Made by a program: the position numbers and the translations under genes. The notes below the pieces were generated by a model. It was not told where the DNA came from, ran no database searches, and saw only the letters and a program-made list of their open reading frames with translations. A stretch of DNA of 64,000 nucleotides from ZC4RG20 sp036381515. Its GTDB lineage: Bacteria; Pseudomonadota; Gammaproteobacteria; Steroidobacterales; Rariloculaceae. The stretch lies in NCBI GenBank assembly GCA_036381515.1, contig DASVCR010000114.1:1-64000 (forward strand), in the 5' to 3' direction. Numbering within the stretch: the first letter of the stretch is position 1; every line of letters starts with the position of its first letter. Shown one piece after another: positions 1-8,823 of this stretch.

Positions 1-345
1 GGACCGAGCCAGCGCGTCGGCGAGAGCAAGCGAGGCCCCCGCAACATCATCCCGATCACCGGCGGGGAGGTCAGGGGCCGGATCAGCGGCAAGGTGCTGA
101 TGGGCGGCGCCGACTATCAGAACCTCACGCCGCCCGCCGAGATCGACGCTCACTACCTTTGGCAAACGGATGACGGCGAAATCATCATCGTGCGGAATGG
201 CGGCACGTTCGGCTCGCTCGCGCCGTCGTTCGAAACGCGCGTCGACGGCCCGTACGCGTTTCTGAACGAAGGACGATTCTTGAGCTCGAATCCGAGCGTC
301 GGGCAGGGCGGCGTCGCGTTGACGTTCTACGAGAGCACCGAGTGA
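1..345 (+). CDS. DUF3237 (UPF0311) family protein, 5' end missing
   Basis: The frame is open from the first base and ends in TGA at 343-345, so the true start lies before the window. The readable part runs ...ESKRGPRNIIPITGG then GGADYQNLTPPAEIDAHY and a VRNGG segment. This matches the DUF3237 pattern (an IPITGG-type motif, then a GGADW-like motif, then an acidic/aromatic stretch and a YVRN-like strand). DUF3237 proteins are small cytoplasmic beta-barrel-like proteins of unknown function, often in catabolic clusters. The stop overlaps a GTG of the LysR gene (GTGA), so the two are probably co-transcribed. A GTG at 94 could be mistaken for the start but falls inside the conserved domain. Confidence 0.8.
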   Translation, partial: GPSQRVGESKRGPRNIIPITGGEVRGRISGKVLMGGADYQNLTPPAEIDAHYLWQTDDGEIIIVRNGGTFGSLAPSFETRVDGPYAFLNEGRFLSSNPSVGQGGVALTFYESTE

Positions 346-362
346 ATCGAGGCCCCACGGAC

Positions 363-1298
363 GTGGAGCTCAGGCATCTCCGCTATTTCGTGGCCGTCGC
401 GGAAGAGCTGAGCTTCACGCGCGCCGCGGCGCGGCTGCGCACCGCGCAACCTTCGCTGAGCCAGCAGATCCGAAACCTCGAGAACGAGCTCGGCGTCACG
501 CTGCTCGATCGCAATCGCCATCGCGTCGCCGTGACGAACGCCGGCCGGGTGTTCCTGCAGCAGGCGAAGGACATTCTCGCGCGCGTCGAGCACGCGAGCC
601 GGCTCGCGCGGCAGGCGGCCGAGGGGCGCGCCGGGGATCTGTCGGTCGGCACGTTTCCGTCTGCCGACGTCAGGATCCTGCCGGCACTGCGGCCGCTGAT
701 CGCCGAGCATCTGCCCGAGCTCAGACTGATCCTGCACAGCAAGTACGCCGTCGAACCGCTGTCCGGGCTCAGGACGGGTGCGCTCGATGTCGCGTTCATG
801 CGTCCTCCCGAGGATCCAGCCGGGCTCGACGTGATCGAGGTGCTGCGCGAGCGAATCGTGATCGTCCTGCCGTCGCACCATCCGCTCGCACACCGGAAGA
901 AGATTCCGGTCGAGGCGCTCGACGATCTGCCGTGCATTGCGATGGAGCGATCGATGTCGCCGGCGCTGCACGACGCGGCCGCATCGCTCTATCGGGAGGC
1001 GCGTATTCGGATGCACGCCGTATCGAGCGCGGACAACGTGCTGGGGCACCTGAAGCTCGTGCAGGAGGGGCTCGGCTTCGCGCTGCTGCCGGACTCGCTG
1101 CAGGCGCTGCTGCCGCCGGGCGTCACGTTCAGGCCGCTCGACTGTGATCCGGTCCCGACGGTATCGATCGTTCTCGCCGTGAAGCGCGAAAACCCGTCAC
1201 GGCTCGTGCGAGAGTTCGTCGGCCTCGTTCGCCGGAGCTTCCGGCCGCAGGAGCGGTTAGACGTGGGAGAAATAACCGCGCGGCAGATGAAGTCTTAG
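363..1298 (+). CDS. LysR-family transcriptional regulator
   Basis: This 311-residue protein has a classic LysR N-terminus: VELRHLRYFVAVAEELSF, followed by the winged HTH segment AAARLRTAQPSLSQQIRNLE. A periplasmic-binding-like effector domain follows from about residue 85. The GTG at 363 gives the family's usual first residues (V/M-ELRHLRYF). A GTG at 342 overlaps the preceding stop and would add seven residues; I prefer 363. It is the only obvious DNA-binding regulator in the window. It lies on the same strand as the secreted hydrolase 49 bases downstream, but its targets and inducer cannot be read from the sequence. Confidence 0.93.
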   Translation: MELRHLRYFVAVAEELSFTRAAARLRTAQPSLSQQIRNLENELGVTLLDRNRHRVAVTNAGRVFLQQAKDILARVEHASRLARQAAEGRAGDLSVGTFPSADVRILPALRPLIAEHLPELRLILHSKYAVEPLSGLRTGALDVAFMRPPEDPAGLDVIEVLRERIVIVLPSHHPLAHRKKIPVEALDDLPCIAMERSMSPALHDAAASLYREARIRMHAVSSADNVLGHLKLVQEGLGFALLPDSLQALLPPGVTFRPLDCDPVPTVSIVLAVKRENPSRLVREFVGLVRRSFRPQERLDVGEITARQMKS

Positions 1299-1347
1299 CC
1301 GGGGCCGTGCGCGGCCGCTACACTGCTCTGCGAAGCAAGGGGGGAGG

Positions 1348-2190
1348 ATGGCAGAGCGCCACGCATCGCGTCGATTCGTTGCCGCCGTTTCGGCGTTGCT
1401 CGTCTTCGTTGCCGTCTCGAGCGGCGTTGCCGAAGCGCAGAAGGCGTCATTGCCGGTCGGCGACCAGCACACCGAATACGTCTTCCCGCCGACCGGGGAA
1501 ACGTTGCCGTACCGTTTCTATGTGCCGACGACGTGGGATCACGAGAGCGCGTTGCCGATCCTGCTGTTCCTGCACGGTGCCGGTGCCGACGAGAACAGCT
1601 ACCTCGACATGGGCGACGGCCTGCTCCGGCGCCTCGCGGAGAAGCACGGCTACATCGTCGTGTCGCCGCTCGGCTACACGCGCCTCGGCGCGTACGGCAA
1701 TCCGCTGCGGCTGCCGGCCGTATTCGGGCAGTCCGAGGCGGCGGCCGCGCAACGCGCGGCGGTCACGCCCGAGCGCCGGCGCGAGCTCGCGTTCAGCGAG
1801 CTCGACGTGATCACGGTGCTCGAGATCGTGACCGAGGCCTACGGCGCGGATCGGGGCCGCACCTTTCTCGCCGGCCATTCGATGGGCAGCGGCGGCGCGT
1901 GGCATCTCGCGGCCCGGTATCCGGAGCGTTGGCGCGCCGTCGCGCCGATGTCCGGGCCGTTCATCGATGCAGAGACCTATCCATTCGATGTGATCCGCGA
2001 TCTTCCGATCCTGATGACCGAGGGGACGGGTGCGACACCGTCGCTCGCAGGCAGCCGCGCGCTCGCAGAGTTCATGCGGGACGGCGATTTCGATTTCGAG
2101 TATCTCGAGGTCGACGGCGACCACGGCAGCATGGTGCCGATGGTTCTGCCCGCGATCTTCGAGTTCTTCGACGCCGTGTCTGCGCGATGA
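1348..2190 (+). CDS. Secreted alpha/beta hydrolase (LpqC/PHB-depolymerase-like esterase)
   Basis: This 280-residue protein has a signal peptide of about 31 residues ending in VAEAQ. The hydrolase core shows LFLHGAGADEN (oxyanion-hole strand, about residues 73-83), the nucleophile elbow GHSMGSGG with Ser178, and a late DGDHGSM giving the probable catalytic His. The fold resembles dienelactone hydrolase and LpqC-type polyhydroxybutyrate-depolymerase-like esterases acting in the periplasm. SD-like purines (GGGGAGG) lie 6-12 bases before ATG 1348. The substrate is unknown. Its neighbours are a regulator upstream and a secreted cytochrome downstream. Confidence 0.85.
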   Translation: MAERHASRRFVAAVSALLVFVAVSSGVAEAQKASLPVGDQHTEYVFPPTGETLPYRFYVPTTWDHESALPILLFLHGAGADENSYLDMGDGLLRRLAEKHGYIVVSPLGYTRLGAYGNPLRLPAVFGQSEAAAAQRAAVTPERRRELAFSELDVITVLEIVTEAYGADRGRTFLAGHSMGSGGAWHLAARYPERWRAVAPMSGPFIDAETYPFDVIRDLPILMTEGTGATPSLAGSRALAEFMRDGDFDFEYLEVDGDHGSMVPMVLPAIFEFFDAVSAR

Positions 2191-2258
2191 CGGCACCAAG
2201 CGCGCGAGAGGAGCGCGGCTCGCCGGCCCGCGACACGGTGACGACGACACGGTAGACG

Positions 2259-3818
2259 ATGAATCGATCGATCAAGCTCTTTCTGCTCTTGTCTTCCTGC
2301 ACGGCCACGGCACTGATGGCACAGACGTCGCCGAGGAGCGCCGACACGCTGCGGCAGTGGTGGTGGGCGCCCGGGGACGGCCGTGTCCTGCCCGCGTACG
2401 TCGAGTACGAGAACGAATATGGGCGGCTCGGCATCGTGAATGCGAACGGACCCGTCGAGACGGCCGGACATCCGTTCTTCGAGCCGCTCGGAACGAACGG
2501 GCGCGCGTGCGTCTCGTGCCATCAGCCGGCCGACGGCATGTCGCTGTCGGTCGCGACCATCCGGCAGATCTGGGAGGCCACGAACGGCAAGGATCCGATC
2601 TTCGCGCCGATCGACGGCATGAATTGCCCGAATCTCCCGCCGGGCGATCCGGCGTCGCACTCGCTGCTGCTCGAGCGAGGCCTGTTTCGAATCGCGCTGC
2701 CGTGGCCGCCGATCGGTGCGGACGGGCAGCCGATCGAGCCCGAGTTCACGATCGAGGTCGTGCGCGACCCGACCGGCTGCAACACGGATCCCGTCTACGG
2801 TATCGAGGGCGAGCGGCGCGAAATCTCGGTCTATCGGCGGCCGCGCCCGGCGGCGAACCTGCGCTATGTCGCGTCGTCCGGTTTCGGCGTCTCGCCGTTC
2901 ATCGGCAAGACGGGGATGCTCGCCGCGGTCGACCCCGACACCGGACGGCCGGTCAACATGAACATGATGGCCGATGCGCGCGAGCCGACGCTGAAGACGC
3001 AGGCGCAATCGGCCGCGCGCACGCACATGGAGGTCGCGAAGCCGTTGACGACGGAGCAGCTCGAGCGGATCCGCGACTTCGAGCTGCAGCTCTACGCGGC
3101 GCAGGCGTTCTCGAACGGCGCGGGGAGGCTCGACGAGCCGGACGGTCCGTCGGGCTTGGGGCCGCGCGCGATGGAGCGGGGCCAGGACGGCGTGCTCGGC
3201 AACAACACGACGCGCTACGTGATCCCGATGGAGAACAAGTGGGCGGATCTGCCGGAAGGCAACGATGACGCCGAGCGGGAGCGGAACGCGTTCCGTGAAT
3301 CCGTGCAGCGCGGCCACGACGTGTTCTTCTTCCGCACGTTCTGGATCCGCGACGCGATGCACATCAACACGGTCGGGCTCGGCAATCCGATCAAGCGCAC
3401 GTGCGCGACGTGCCACGGCATGCACATGACGGCGATGGATACGGCGAACGGCTGGATGGACGTCGGCACGACGAATCATCCGTGGGCGCTCGAGCCGCCC
3501 GAGAGCCCGTGGGCCGAGAAGCTGCCGGAGATGCCGCTCTTCAAGATCACGTGCCGGGACGATCTGCCGCCGCATCCGTTCCTCGGCCGCGTGATCTACA
3601 CGCAGGACCCCGGCCGCGCGCTGATCTCCGGCAAGTGCGAGGACGTCGGCGCGATCGTGATCCAGCAGTTCCGCGGGCTCGCGGCGCGTGCGCCGTACTT
3701 CTCGAACGGCTCCGCCGCGAATCTGCGCGAGCTCGTCGATTTCTACGATCGACGCTTCAACATTCGCCTCACCGAGCAGGAGCGCGTCGATCTCGTGAAC
3801 TTCCTGAGTGTGCTCTGA
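2259..3818 (+). CDS. Secreted di-heme c-type cytochrome, peroxidase/MauG-like
   Basis: This 519-residue protein begins with a signal peptide (about residues 1-21, ending ALMAQ). It has two CxxCH haem sites, CVSCH at 84-88 and CATCH at 382-386, with the second followed by GMHM. The C-terminal part (APYFSNGSAANLRELVDFYD) is the hallmark of di-haem cytochrome c peroxidase/MauG-related proteins. The wide spacing between haems suggests two cytochrome domains separated by a large insert. It probably works in the periplasm as an electron-transfer or oxidative enzyme. Its stop overlaps the next start, so the two are translationally coupled. Confidence 0.85.
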   Translation: MNRSIKLFLLLSSCTATALMAQTSPRSADTLRQWWWAPGDGRVLPAYVEYENEYGRLGIVNANGPVETAGHPFFEPLGTNGRACVSCHQPADGMSLSVATIRQIWEATNGKDPIFAPIDGMNCPNLPPGDPASHSLLLERGLFRIALPWPPIGADGQPIEPEFTIEVVRDPTGCNTDPVYGIEGERREISVYRRPRPAANLRYVASSGFGVSPFIGKTGMLAAVDPDTGRPVNMNMMADAREPTLKTQAQSAARTHMEVAKPLTTEQLERIRDFELQLYAAQAFSNGAGRLDEPDGPSGLGPRAMERGQDGVLGNNTTRYVIPMENKWADLPEGNDDAERERNAFRESVQRGHDVFFFRTFWIRDAMHINTVGLGNPIKRTCATCHGMHMTAMDTANGWMDVGTTNHPWALEPPESPWAEKLPEMPLFKITCRDDLPPHPFLGRVIYTQDPGRALISGKCEDVGAIVIQQFRGLAARAPYFSNGSAANLRELVDFYDRRFNIRLTEQERVDLVNFLSVL

Positions 3819-4603
3819 TGCGCGCGCTGTACGTCATCACCGCATTCGCCGTCATCGCGTCATCCGCGGCTTCGGCTGCGCCGCCGCCCGGCGAGCGCTT
3901 GAGCTTCGTCAGCTGCCCGATCGTGCGTGACACGCGCTCGGTGCCGTGCTGGCTCAGCGAGTACGAAGGGGACCTCTACTACCTGACGATCCAGACCGAC
4001 GTCAGCGCGGAGGTGCAGCCGCCGATGCTCGGGCACAAGGTGCTCGTCGAAGGCGTCGTCTCGGATAAGGCGCCGATCTGCGGCGGAATCGTGCTCGAGC
4101 CGGTGCGGCTCTCGGTGATGCCCGAGATCGACGCGAACTGCAACACGATGCTGCCGGCCGACGAGCGCTACACGATCGATTTCAATCCGCGTCCGCCGGG
4201 ACCGAGCAGCGGGCGTCTCGCCTTTGCGCCGAATCCCGGCGCGCGACCGGCGCCGCCGCCTCGATTGGAAGGACCGCAAACCGTCGACATCTACTTCGAC
4301 TTCGACAAAGGGATCTCCTTCCGGCACCCGTCCGATCTCACGTCGATCCTCAGGATTGCTCGCGAGCTGCCGGCGCGTCGGGTACGCATTACGGGCGTTC
4401 GCGGCGCTCATCTCTTGAGCGACGGCACGCTGCTCCGTGAATCGGAAGGGGTCGGCCGGCGAAGAGCCGAGGAGGTCGCGGGGCTGCTGCGCGGAGCGGG
4501 TCTTTCCGCCGACGTGGAGGTCGACTGGCTCGACGGCGAGCCCGAGGCGGACGGTGTCGACGACTGGCGGTCGCGGCGCGTGACCGTCGTGCTCACGCCG
4601 TGA
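3818..4603 (+). CDS. Secreted protein with OmpA-like C-terminal domain
   Basis: ATG 3818 overlaps the previous stop (ATGA). The 261-residue product has a signal peptide ending ASAAP. A Cys-containing region of unknown function follows (SCPIVRDTRSVPCW, an OB-like stretch to about residue 125), then a Pro-rich linker, then IYFDFDKG. That strand and the later RRRAEEVAGLLRGAGL and RRVTV resemble an OmpA C-terminal (peptidoglycan-associated) fold. The loop that normally carries the diaminopimelate-binding residues reads GVRGAHLLSD, so cell-wall binding is uncertain. Coupling to the di-haem cytochrome suggests an envelope partner for it. Confidence 0.7.
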   Translation: MRALYVITAFAVIASSAASAAPPPGERLSFVSCPIVRDTRSVPCWLSEYEGDLYYLTIQTDVSAEVQPPMLGHKVLVEGVVSDKAPICGGIVLEPVRLSVMPEIDANCNTMLPADERYTIDFNPRPPGPSSGRLAFAPNPGARPAPPPRLEGPQTVDIYFDFDKGISFRHPSDLTSILRIARELPARRVRITGVRGAHLLSDGTLLRESEGVGRRRAEEVAGLLRGAGLSADVEVDWLDGEPEADGVDDWRSRRVTVVLTP

Positions 4604-4633
4604 GCAAAGCATGCGGCCGAGCGGCGCGCCGCG

Positions 4634-4689
4634 CCTCCGCGGAGGCGTTTCTCGAATGAGAATCGTCAATAAACGCTTCCGCGGAAGCG
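4634..4689 (+). repeat. Dispersed double-palindrome element, copy 1
   Basis: This 56-base element has a perfect 16-base palindrome at its left edge (CGCCTCCGCGGAGGCG, which starts one base before the listed start). The middle is an imperfect hairpin, TTCTCGAATGAGAA, and the right edge is another perfect 16-base palindrome (CGCTTCCGCGGAAGCG). Two further copies in the same orientation lie at 26785-26841 and 29710-29766. It follows the OmpA-like gene by 30 bases and could form three hairpins in RNA. The architecture is REP-like, but I do not recognise the family. Confidence 0.8.
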
Positions 4690-4772
4690 CCGGTTGGCAG
4701 TGGTCGCTGAGTTGCCCCTCCGTGTCGACAGCGCGACGTTAGACGGGCCGCCTATTTCGCCAGCGGTGACAC

Positions 4773-4835
4773 GATTCATCACGCTTGCCGGCAGAAATCG
4801 ACGTTGTGCGTAGCTCGGCGATCGTGTTGCAATTC
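4773..4835 (+). repeat. Second conserved block of the composite repeat, copy 1
   Basis: This block aligns with 29857-29924. Shared strings include GATTCATC, AGAAATCGACGTTGT and TCGTGTTGCAATTC. It lies 83 bases after the double palindrome here and 90 bases after it in the other copy, so the two blocks look like parts of one element of about 200 bases. No coding potential is evident inside the conserved part. Confidence 0.7.
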
Positions 4836-4894
4836 CACGAGGGAGGTGGTCTTGCAGGGAACGCCGGTGTCCACGGTCGACGCAGAGGCGGGGA

Positions 4895-5136
4895 ATGGAA
4901 GCGCGAATAGCAAGGCTCGAGTCGGATGTTGCTCACATCCGTCGGACGTCGCAGAGGTGAAAACCGACCTCCGCACGTTGGACACGATGGTGGACCACGT
5001 CAACCACACGTTGTCGGCGAAGATAGACAGCCTGAAGGACGAGATCACGTCCGCGAAGATCTGGGCGCTAGTGCTCTACATCGCGCTTGCTGCCGGAATG
5101 TTCGGCACGATGGCGCGCGGCTTCGGCTGGCTCTAA
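4895..5136 (+). pseudogene. Small coiled-coil, single-TM protein gene with a one-base frameshift
   Basis: From ATG 4895, preceded by purine-rich GAGGCGGGGA, the frame reads MEARIARLESDVAHIR and then stops at 4959-4961. One frame over, the sequence continues SDVAEVKTDLRTLD, a coiled coil with KIDSLKDEI, then a membrane segment (IWALVLYIALAAGMFGTM) and a short RGFGWL tail ending at TAA-free TAA/TGA-type stop 5134-5136. Adding one base near 4943-4945 would join both halves into a natural 81-residue coiled-coil plus C-terminal membrane anchor protein. I therefore call a recent frameshift or a base-call error. An open frame from TTG 4804 covers the second half but has an implausible N-terminus. 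Confidence 0.7.
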
Positions 5137-5248
5137 TCGGACGTCGAGCTGTTAGACGTCCCACGTCTTACGCTGACGGGCACAAAGTCTTAGCTCGTGT
5201 TCTCCCCGAAGGCTAGACTTCCGAGCAAGCCTCGGAGGGGGAGAAAAC

Positions 5249-6292
5249 ATGAGACGAGAATATTCTGAATCCGCCGCGGCGAGACGCGTGCGGTCGCTTC
5301 TGCTCGCAGGCTGTGCCGCCGTATCGTCGATGTCGGTGCTCGCACAAGACACATCGGCGCCGATCACCGAGCTGACCGTCGTCGATCTCGAGCAGGTCGG
5401 CAATCCCCCGACCGGTCCATACGCCGTCGTCGTCGAGCACGATCCCGGGCTGCCGACGCACACGATCTATCGGCCGGCCGAGCTCACGATGGAGCGTCAC
5501 CCGGTGCTCGTCTGGGGCGAAGGCGGCTGCGCGAAGAACGGCCTGATGTTCCCGGAATTTTTGTCGGAGATCGCGTCGCACGGCTTTGTCGTGATCGCCG
5601 ACGGCCCGCCGGGCCCGCGCGGCGCCGGAGCCGGCGGTCCGAACGGTCCCGCCGCGCGCGGCGCGGGCGGGCCTCCTCCCGCCGGTGCGCGTGCGGGCGG
5701 GCCGCGTCCGGGAGGCGCAGGCGCCGGCGGGCCGGGACGGCCCGGGCCGGGCGCCGGCAACGCGATGGTCAACGGCACCGCGTTGATTGCGGCGATCGAG
5801 TGGCTCGAGAAAGAGGCCGCGAATCCCGCGAGCCGCTTCTACGATAAGGTGAACGCCGACGGCGTCGCGGCGATGGGCATGTCGTGCGGCGGGCTGATGT
5901 CGTACGGCGCATCGAGCGATCCCCGCGTCGCGACGGTCGGCATCTGGAACAGCGGATTGTTCGAGCCGGACGAGGCGCTCTACAACGGAATACACGGCTC
6001 GGTCATCATCGTCACCGGCGGCGAATCGGATATCGCTTACGCGAACGGCAAGCGCGACTTCGAGGACCTGCCCGAGCACGTGCCGGTCTTCTACGGCGTC
6101 TATCCGTCGGTGGGACACGGCGGCACGTACAACCAGGACAACGGCGGTCCGTTCGGCGTCGCCGCCGTCGCATGGCTCAAGTGGCAGCTTCTCGGCGACT
6201 CGAGCGCGGCGGGTAAGGGCTACTTCGTCGGCGACGACTGCGGGATCTGCCGCGATCCGAACTGGCAGATCGACTCGCGTTCGCTGCGCTGA
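5249..6292 (+). CDS. Secreted alpha/beta hydrolase with Gly/Pro-rich insert
   Basis: This 347-residue protein has a signal peptide ending near VLAQ (residue 33), and AGGGGGAGAAAAC provides a strong SD before ATG 5249. The core shows VLVWGEGGCAKNG (about 87-98), the elbow GMSCGG with Ser212, a VTGGESD strand and SVGHGGTYN carrying the likely His. Residues about 118-170 are an almost pure Gly/Pro/Ala/Arg stretch inserted before the nucleophile strand, in a position expected to be a surface loop. The C-terminus has a CGIC pair. It is a paralogue of the N-terminal half of the next protein and heads the long operon. The substrate is unknown. Confidence 0.8.
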   Translation: MRREYSESAAARRVRSLLLAGCAAVSSMSVLAQDTSAPITELTVVDLEQVGNPPTGPYAVVVEHDPGLPTHTIYRPAELTMERHPVLVWGEGGCAKNGLMFPEFLSEIASHGFVVIADGPPGPRGAGAGGPNGPAARGAGGPPPAGARAGGPRPGGAGAGGPGRPGPGAGNAMVNGTALIAAIEWLEKEAANPASRFYDKVNADGVAAMGMSCGGLMSYGASSDPRVATVGIWNSGLFEPDEALYNGIHGSVIIVTGGESDIAYANGKRDFEDLPEHVPVFYGVYPSVGHGGTYNQDNGGPFGVAAVAWLKWQLLGDSSAAGKGYFVGDDCGICRDPNWQIDSRSLR

Positions 6293-6295
6293 GCC

Positions 6296-8812
6296 GTGGT
6301 GCGTCGCTCGACTAGCTCGGCGTCGGCGCTCGCGGCGCTGCTCGCGACGTTGGCCGGGCCGGCCTTCGCCGAGGTCATCGGCGAGCCGTCCGGGAGCGGC
6401 CCGTTCCCGGCGACGGCAGAGCACCGTCCGGAGTTGCCGGGTCATACCGTCTATCGGCCGGTCGACTGGCCGACCGAGCCGTTGCCGCTCTACGTCTGGG
6501 GCAACGGCGGCTGCAGCAACAACGGGCTCGCGCACGCCGCGTACCTGCGCGAGATCGCGTCGCACGGCTACGTCGTCGTCGCGCTCGGCGTGCCGGGCGG
6601 CGGTCCGCCGGCACCGGCCGACGGGTCGCGCGATGCGACGGAGGCGTCGCAGATGCTCGAGGCCATCGAGTGGGCCGAGCGCGAGACGGCGCGGGCAGGC
6701 GGCGACTTCGAGCGGCGCATCGACGTGTCGCGCATCGCGGTCGGCGGTCACAGCTGCGGCGGGCTGCAGGCGCTCGCGGTGTCCGACGATCCGCGCGTCG
6801 ATACGACGCTGGTGCTCAACAGCGGCATCTACATCGTCCCCGGCAGCGGGCGGAGCCGCGTCGCGATCGACAAGTCGCAGCTGCCTCGTCTGCACGCGCC
6901 GGTGCTGTATCTGACCGGCGGCCCCGCCGACATCGCGCACGAGAACGCGCTCGACGACGTCGCGAAGATCGATCACGTGCCGGTGTTCTTCGGCGCGCTG
7001 CCGGTCGGCCACGGAGGCACGTTCTCCGCGCCGAACGGCGGCGAATGGGCGCGCGTCAGCACCCGTTGGCTCGACTGGCAGCTCAAGGGCGACGCCGACG
7101 CGAGCTGGGACTTCGCGGGCGAGGCTTGCCGCCTGTGCGCGGACGAGCGCTGGACCGTCGAGCAGAAGCAGTTGCCGCCGCCGAGCGGTCCGTTCCGCGA
7201 GTCGGTCTACGTGCCGGTGCGCGACGGTACGCGCCTCGCGATGCACATCCTGCGGCCCGCCGAGAACGGCGTGCTGCTCGACTCGCCGCAGCCCGTGATC
7301 TTCGCGTTCACGCCGTACCGCGCACGCTATCGCGCCGCGAACGGCCGCATCGTCGGGCCGAGCGTTGCCGGTGCCGCCGACCGCGCGCTGCTCGATGCGG
7401 GATATGTTCTCGCGGTCGCGGACGTCCGCGGCAAAGGCGCATCGTTCGGCGCGCGGCGAGGCTTTCAGGACCGAACCGAGGCGCTCGACGGGCACGACCT
7501 CGTCGAGTGGCTCGCGAAGCAGCCGTGGTCGAACGGCCGGGTCGGCATGTACGGCTGCTCGTATCTCGGCGGCAGCGCCGTGCACGTCGCGACGACTGCG
7601 CCGCCGCCGCTCCGCGCGATCTTCGCGGGGGCGACGGACCTCGACAAGTTCGCCTTCGTCCGGAAGGGCGGCGTCACCGCGCAGTTCAATACGCGTCCGG
7701 ACGAGCCGCTCTCCGACGACCTCATGAGCGTCCCGCTCGACGAGGATCGCGACGGCAGCCTGTTGCGCGCCGCGGTCGCGGAGCACGCGCGCAATACGCC
7801 GATGGCGCCGCTCTGGTACGGCATGCCGTTTCGCGACAGCGTGTCGCCGCTGACGGGCAATCGTTTTTGGGAAGAGGTCGGGCCCTACACGTATCTCGAC
7901 GCGCTGCGCGAATCCGGCATCGCGACGTACTTCTTCGGCAACTGGCGCGACGAGCCGACCGCGCAGATGATCCTCGCGGCCGAGAATCTCGGCAGCCGCC
8001 TGCTGCTCGGCCCGGGCACGCACTGCGCGCCGCCGCCCGATTTCGATTTCACGGCGGAGCTGCTCCGCTTCTTCGACGAGCACCTGCGCGGCGAGCCGCC
8101 GAGCGAGCCGGCACCGCGCGTGACGTGGTGGCTCGACGGCGCTCCCGCCGGGCAAGAGTGGCGCCGCGACGATCGCTGGCCCGGCGTTCGCGCACCGACC
8201 GAGACGTGGTACCTCGCCGAGCGTGACGGCGGCGTCCTCGTGCTGCAGACGTCGGCGGCGGAAGACGCCCGTCCCGCGTTTCAGGTCGACTACGACGTCG
8301 GCACCGGCGAGTACTTCGCGTTCTGGGTCGAGTCGCAGCACGGCCGGGGCTCGAGCTTCACGTCGGAGCCGCTGTCGCGTGACTACACGCTGATCGGCTA
8401 TCCGGTCGTGCGCTTGACGATCACGTCCGATCGGCCCGAGCCGATCGTGTTCGCGTATCTCGAGAAGCTCGCGCCCGACGGCACGGCGTCGGTGATCGCG
8501 CTCGGCCGGCTCGGCGCGGCGTACCGAAAGACCGGCGACGCGCCATACGACACGCTCGGCCTGCCGTGGCATACCGGTCTCGAGGCCGATCACGCGCCGC
8601 TCTCGCCGGGCCAAGAAGCGGAGCTCGAGTTTGCGCTGACGCCCACGTCCGAGGTCATCGAGGCGGGATATCGGCTGCGTCTCGTCGTGACCGGGGCGGA
8701 TCCGCGGCAACGGAACCTCGACGACATTCGGAGCGAGCCGCCGCCGAATATCGCGCTCGTCGTGGGCGGCCCGAGCGGCTCGCGCGTCGAGTTGCCGCTC
8801 GCCGTCTACTGA
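6296..8812 (+). CDS. Double hydrolase fusion: alpha/beta hydrolase plus CocE/NonD domain
   Basis: This 838-residue protein has a signal peptide ending PAFA (about residue 25). Residues about 45-292 repeat the fold of the preceding gene: YVWGNGGCSNNG, elbow GHSCGG with Ser153, LPVGHGGTF, and a terminal CRLC pair. From about residue 300 comes an X-Pro dipeptidyl-peptidase/CocE-type hydrolase: YVPVRDGTRLAMHILRP, YVLAVADVRGKGASFG, elbow GMYGCSYLGGSA with Ser422, GPGTHC with the likely His, and a jelly-roll C-terminal domain. Two complete catalytic centres sit in one secreted chain. GTG 6296 lies 3 bases after the previous stop; GTG 6299 is an alternative. The gene probably arose from tandem duplication followed by fusion to a CocE gene. 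Confidence 0.85.
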   Translation: MVRRSTSSASALAALLATLAGPAFAEVIGEPSGSGPFPATAEHRPELPGHTVYRPVDWPTEPLPLYVWGNGGCSNNGLAHAAYLREIASHGYVVVALGVPGGGPPAPADGSRDATEASQMLEAIEWAERETARAGGDFERRIDVSRIAVGGHSCGGLQALAVSDDPRVDTTLVLNSGIYIVPGSGRSRVAIDKSQLPRLHAPVLYLTGGPADIAHENALDDVAKIDHVPVFFGALPVGHGGTFSAPNGGEWARVSTRWLDWQLKGDADASWDFAGEACRLCADERWTVEQKQLPPPSGPFRESVYVPVRDGTRLAMHILRPAENGVLLDSPQPVIFAFTPYRARYRAANGRIVGPSVAGAADRALLDAGYVLAVADVRGKGASFGARRGFQDRTEALDGHDLVEWLAKQPWSNGRVGMYGCSYLGGSAVHVATTAPPPLRAIFAGATDLDKFAFVRKGGVTAQFNTRPDEPLSDDLMSVPLDEDRDGSLLRAAVAEHARNTPMAPLWYGMPFRDSVSPLTGNRFWEEVGPYTYLDALRESGIATYFFGNWRDEPTAQMILAAENLGSRLLLGPGTHCAPPPDFDFTAELLRFFDEHLRGEPPSEPAPRVTWWLDGAPAGQEWRRDDRWPGVRAPTETWYLAERDGGVLVLQTSAAEDARPAFQVDYDVGTGEYFAFWVESQHGRGSSFTSEPLSRDYTLIGYPVVRLTITSDRPEPIVFAYLEKLAPDGTASVIALGRLGAAYRKTGDAPYDTLGLPWHTGLEADHAPLSPGQEAELEFALTPTSEVIEAGYRLRLVVTGADPRQRNLDDIRSEPPPNIALVVGGPSGSRVELPLAVY

Positions 8813-8823
8813 CGGGGTGCCGC

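Noticed and set aside
4804..5136. A 110-residue protein starting at TTG 4804
   Set aside because: The first 40 residues lie in repeat sequence and look random, whereas ATG 4895 with a one-base shift gives a natural protein.
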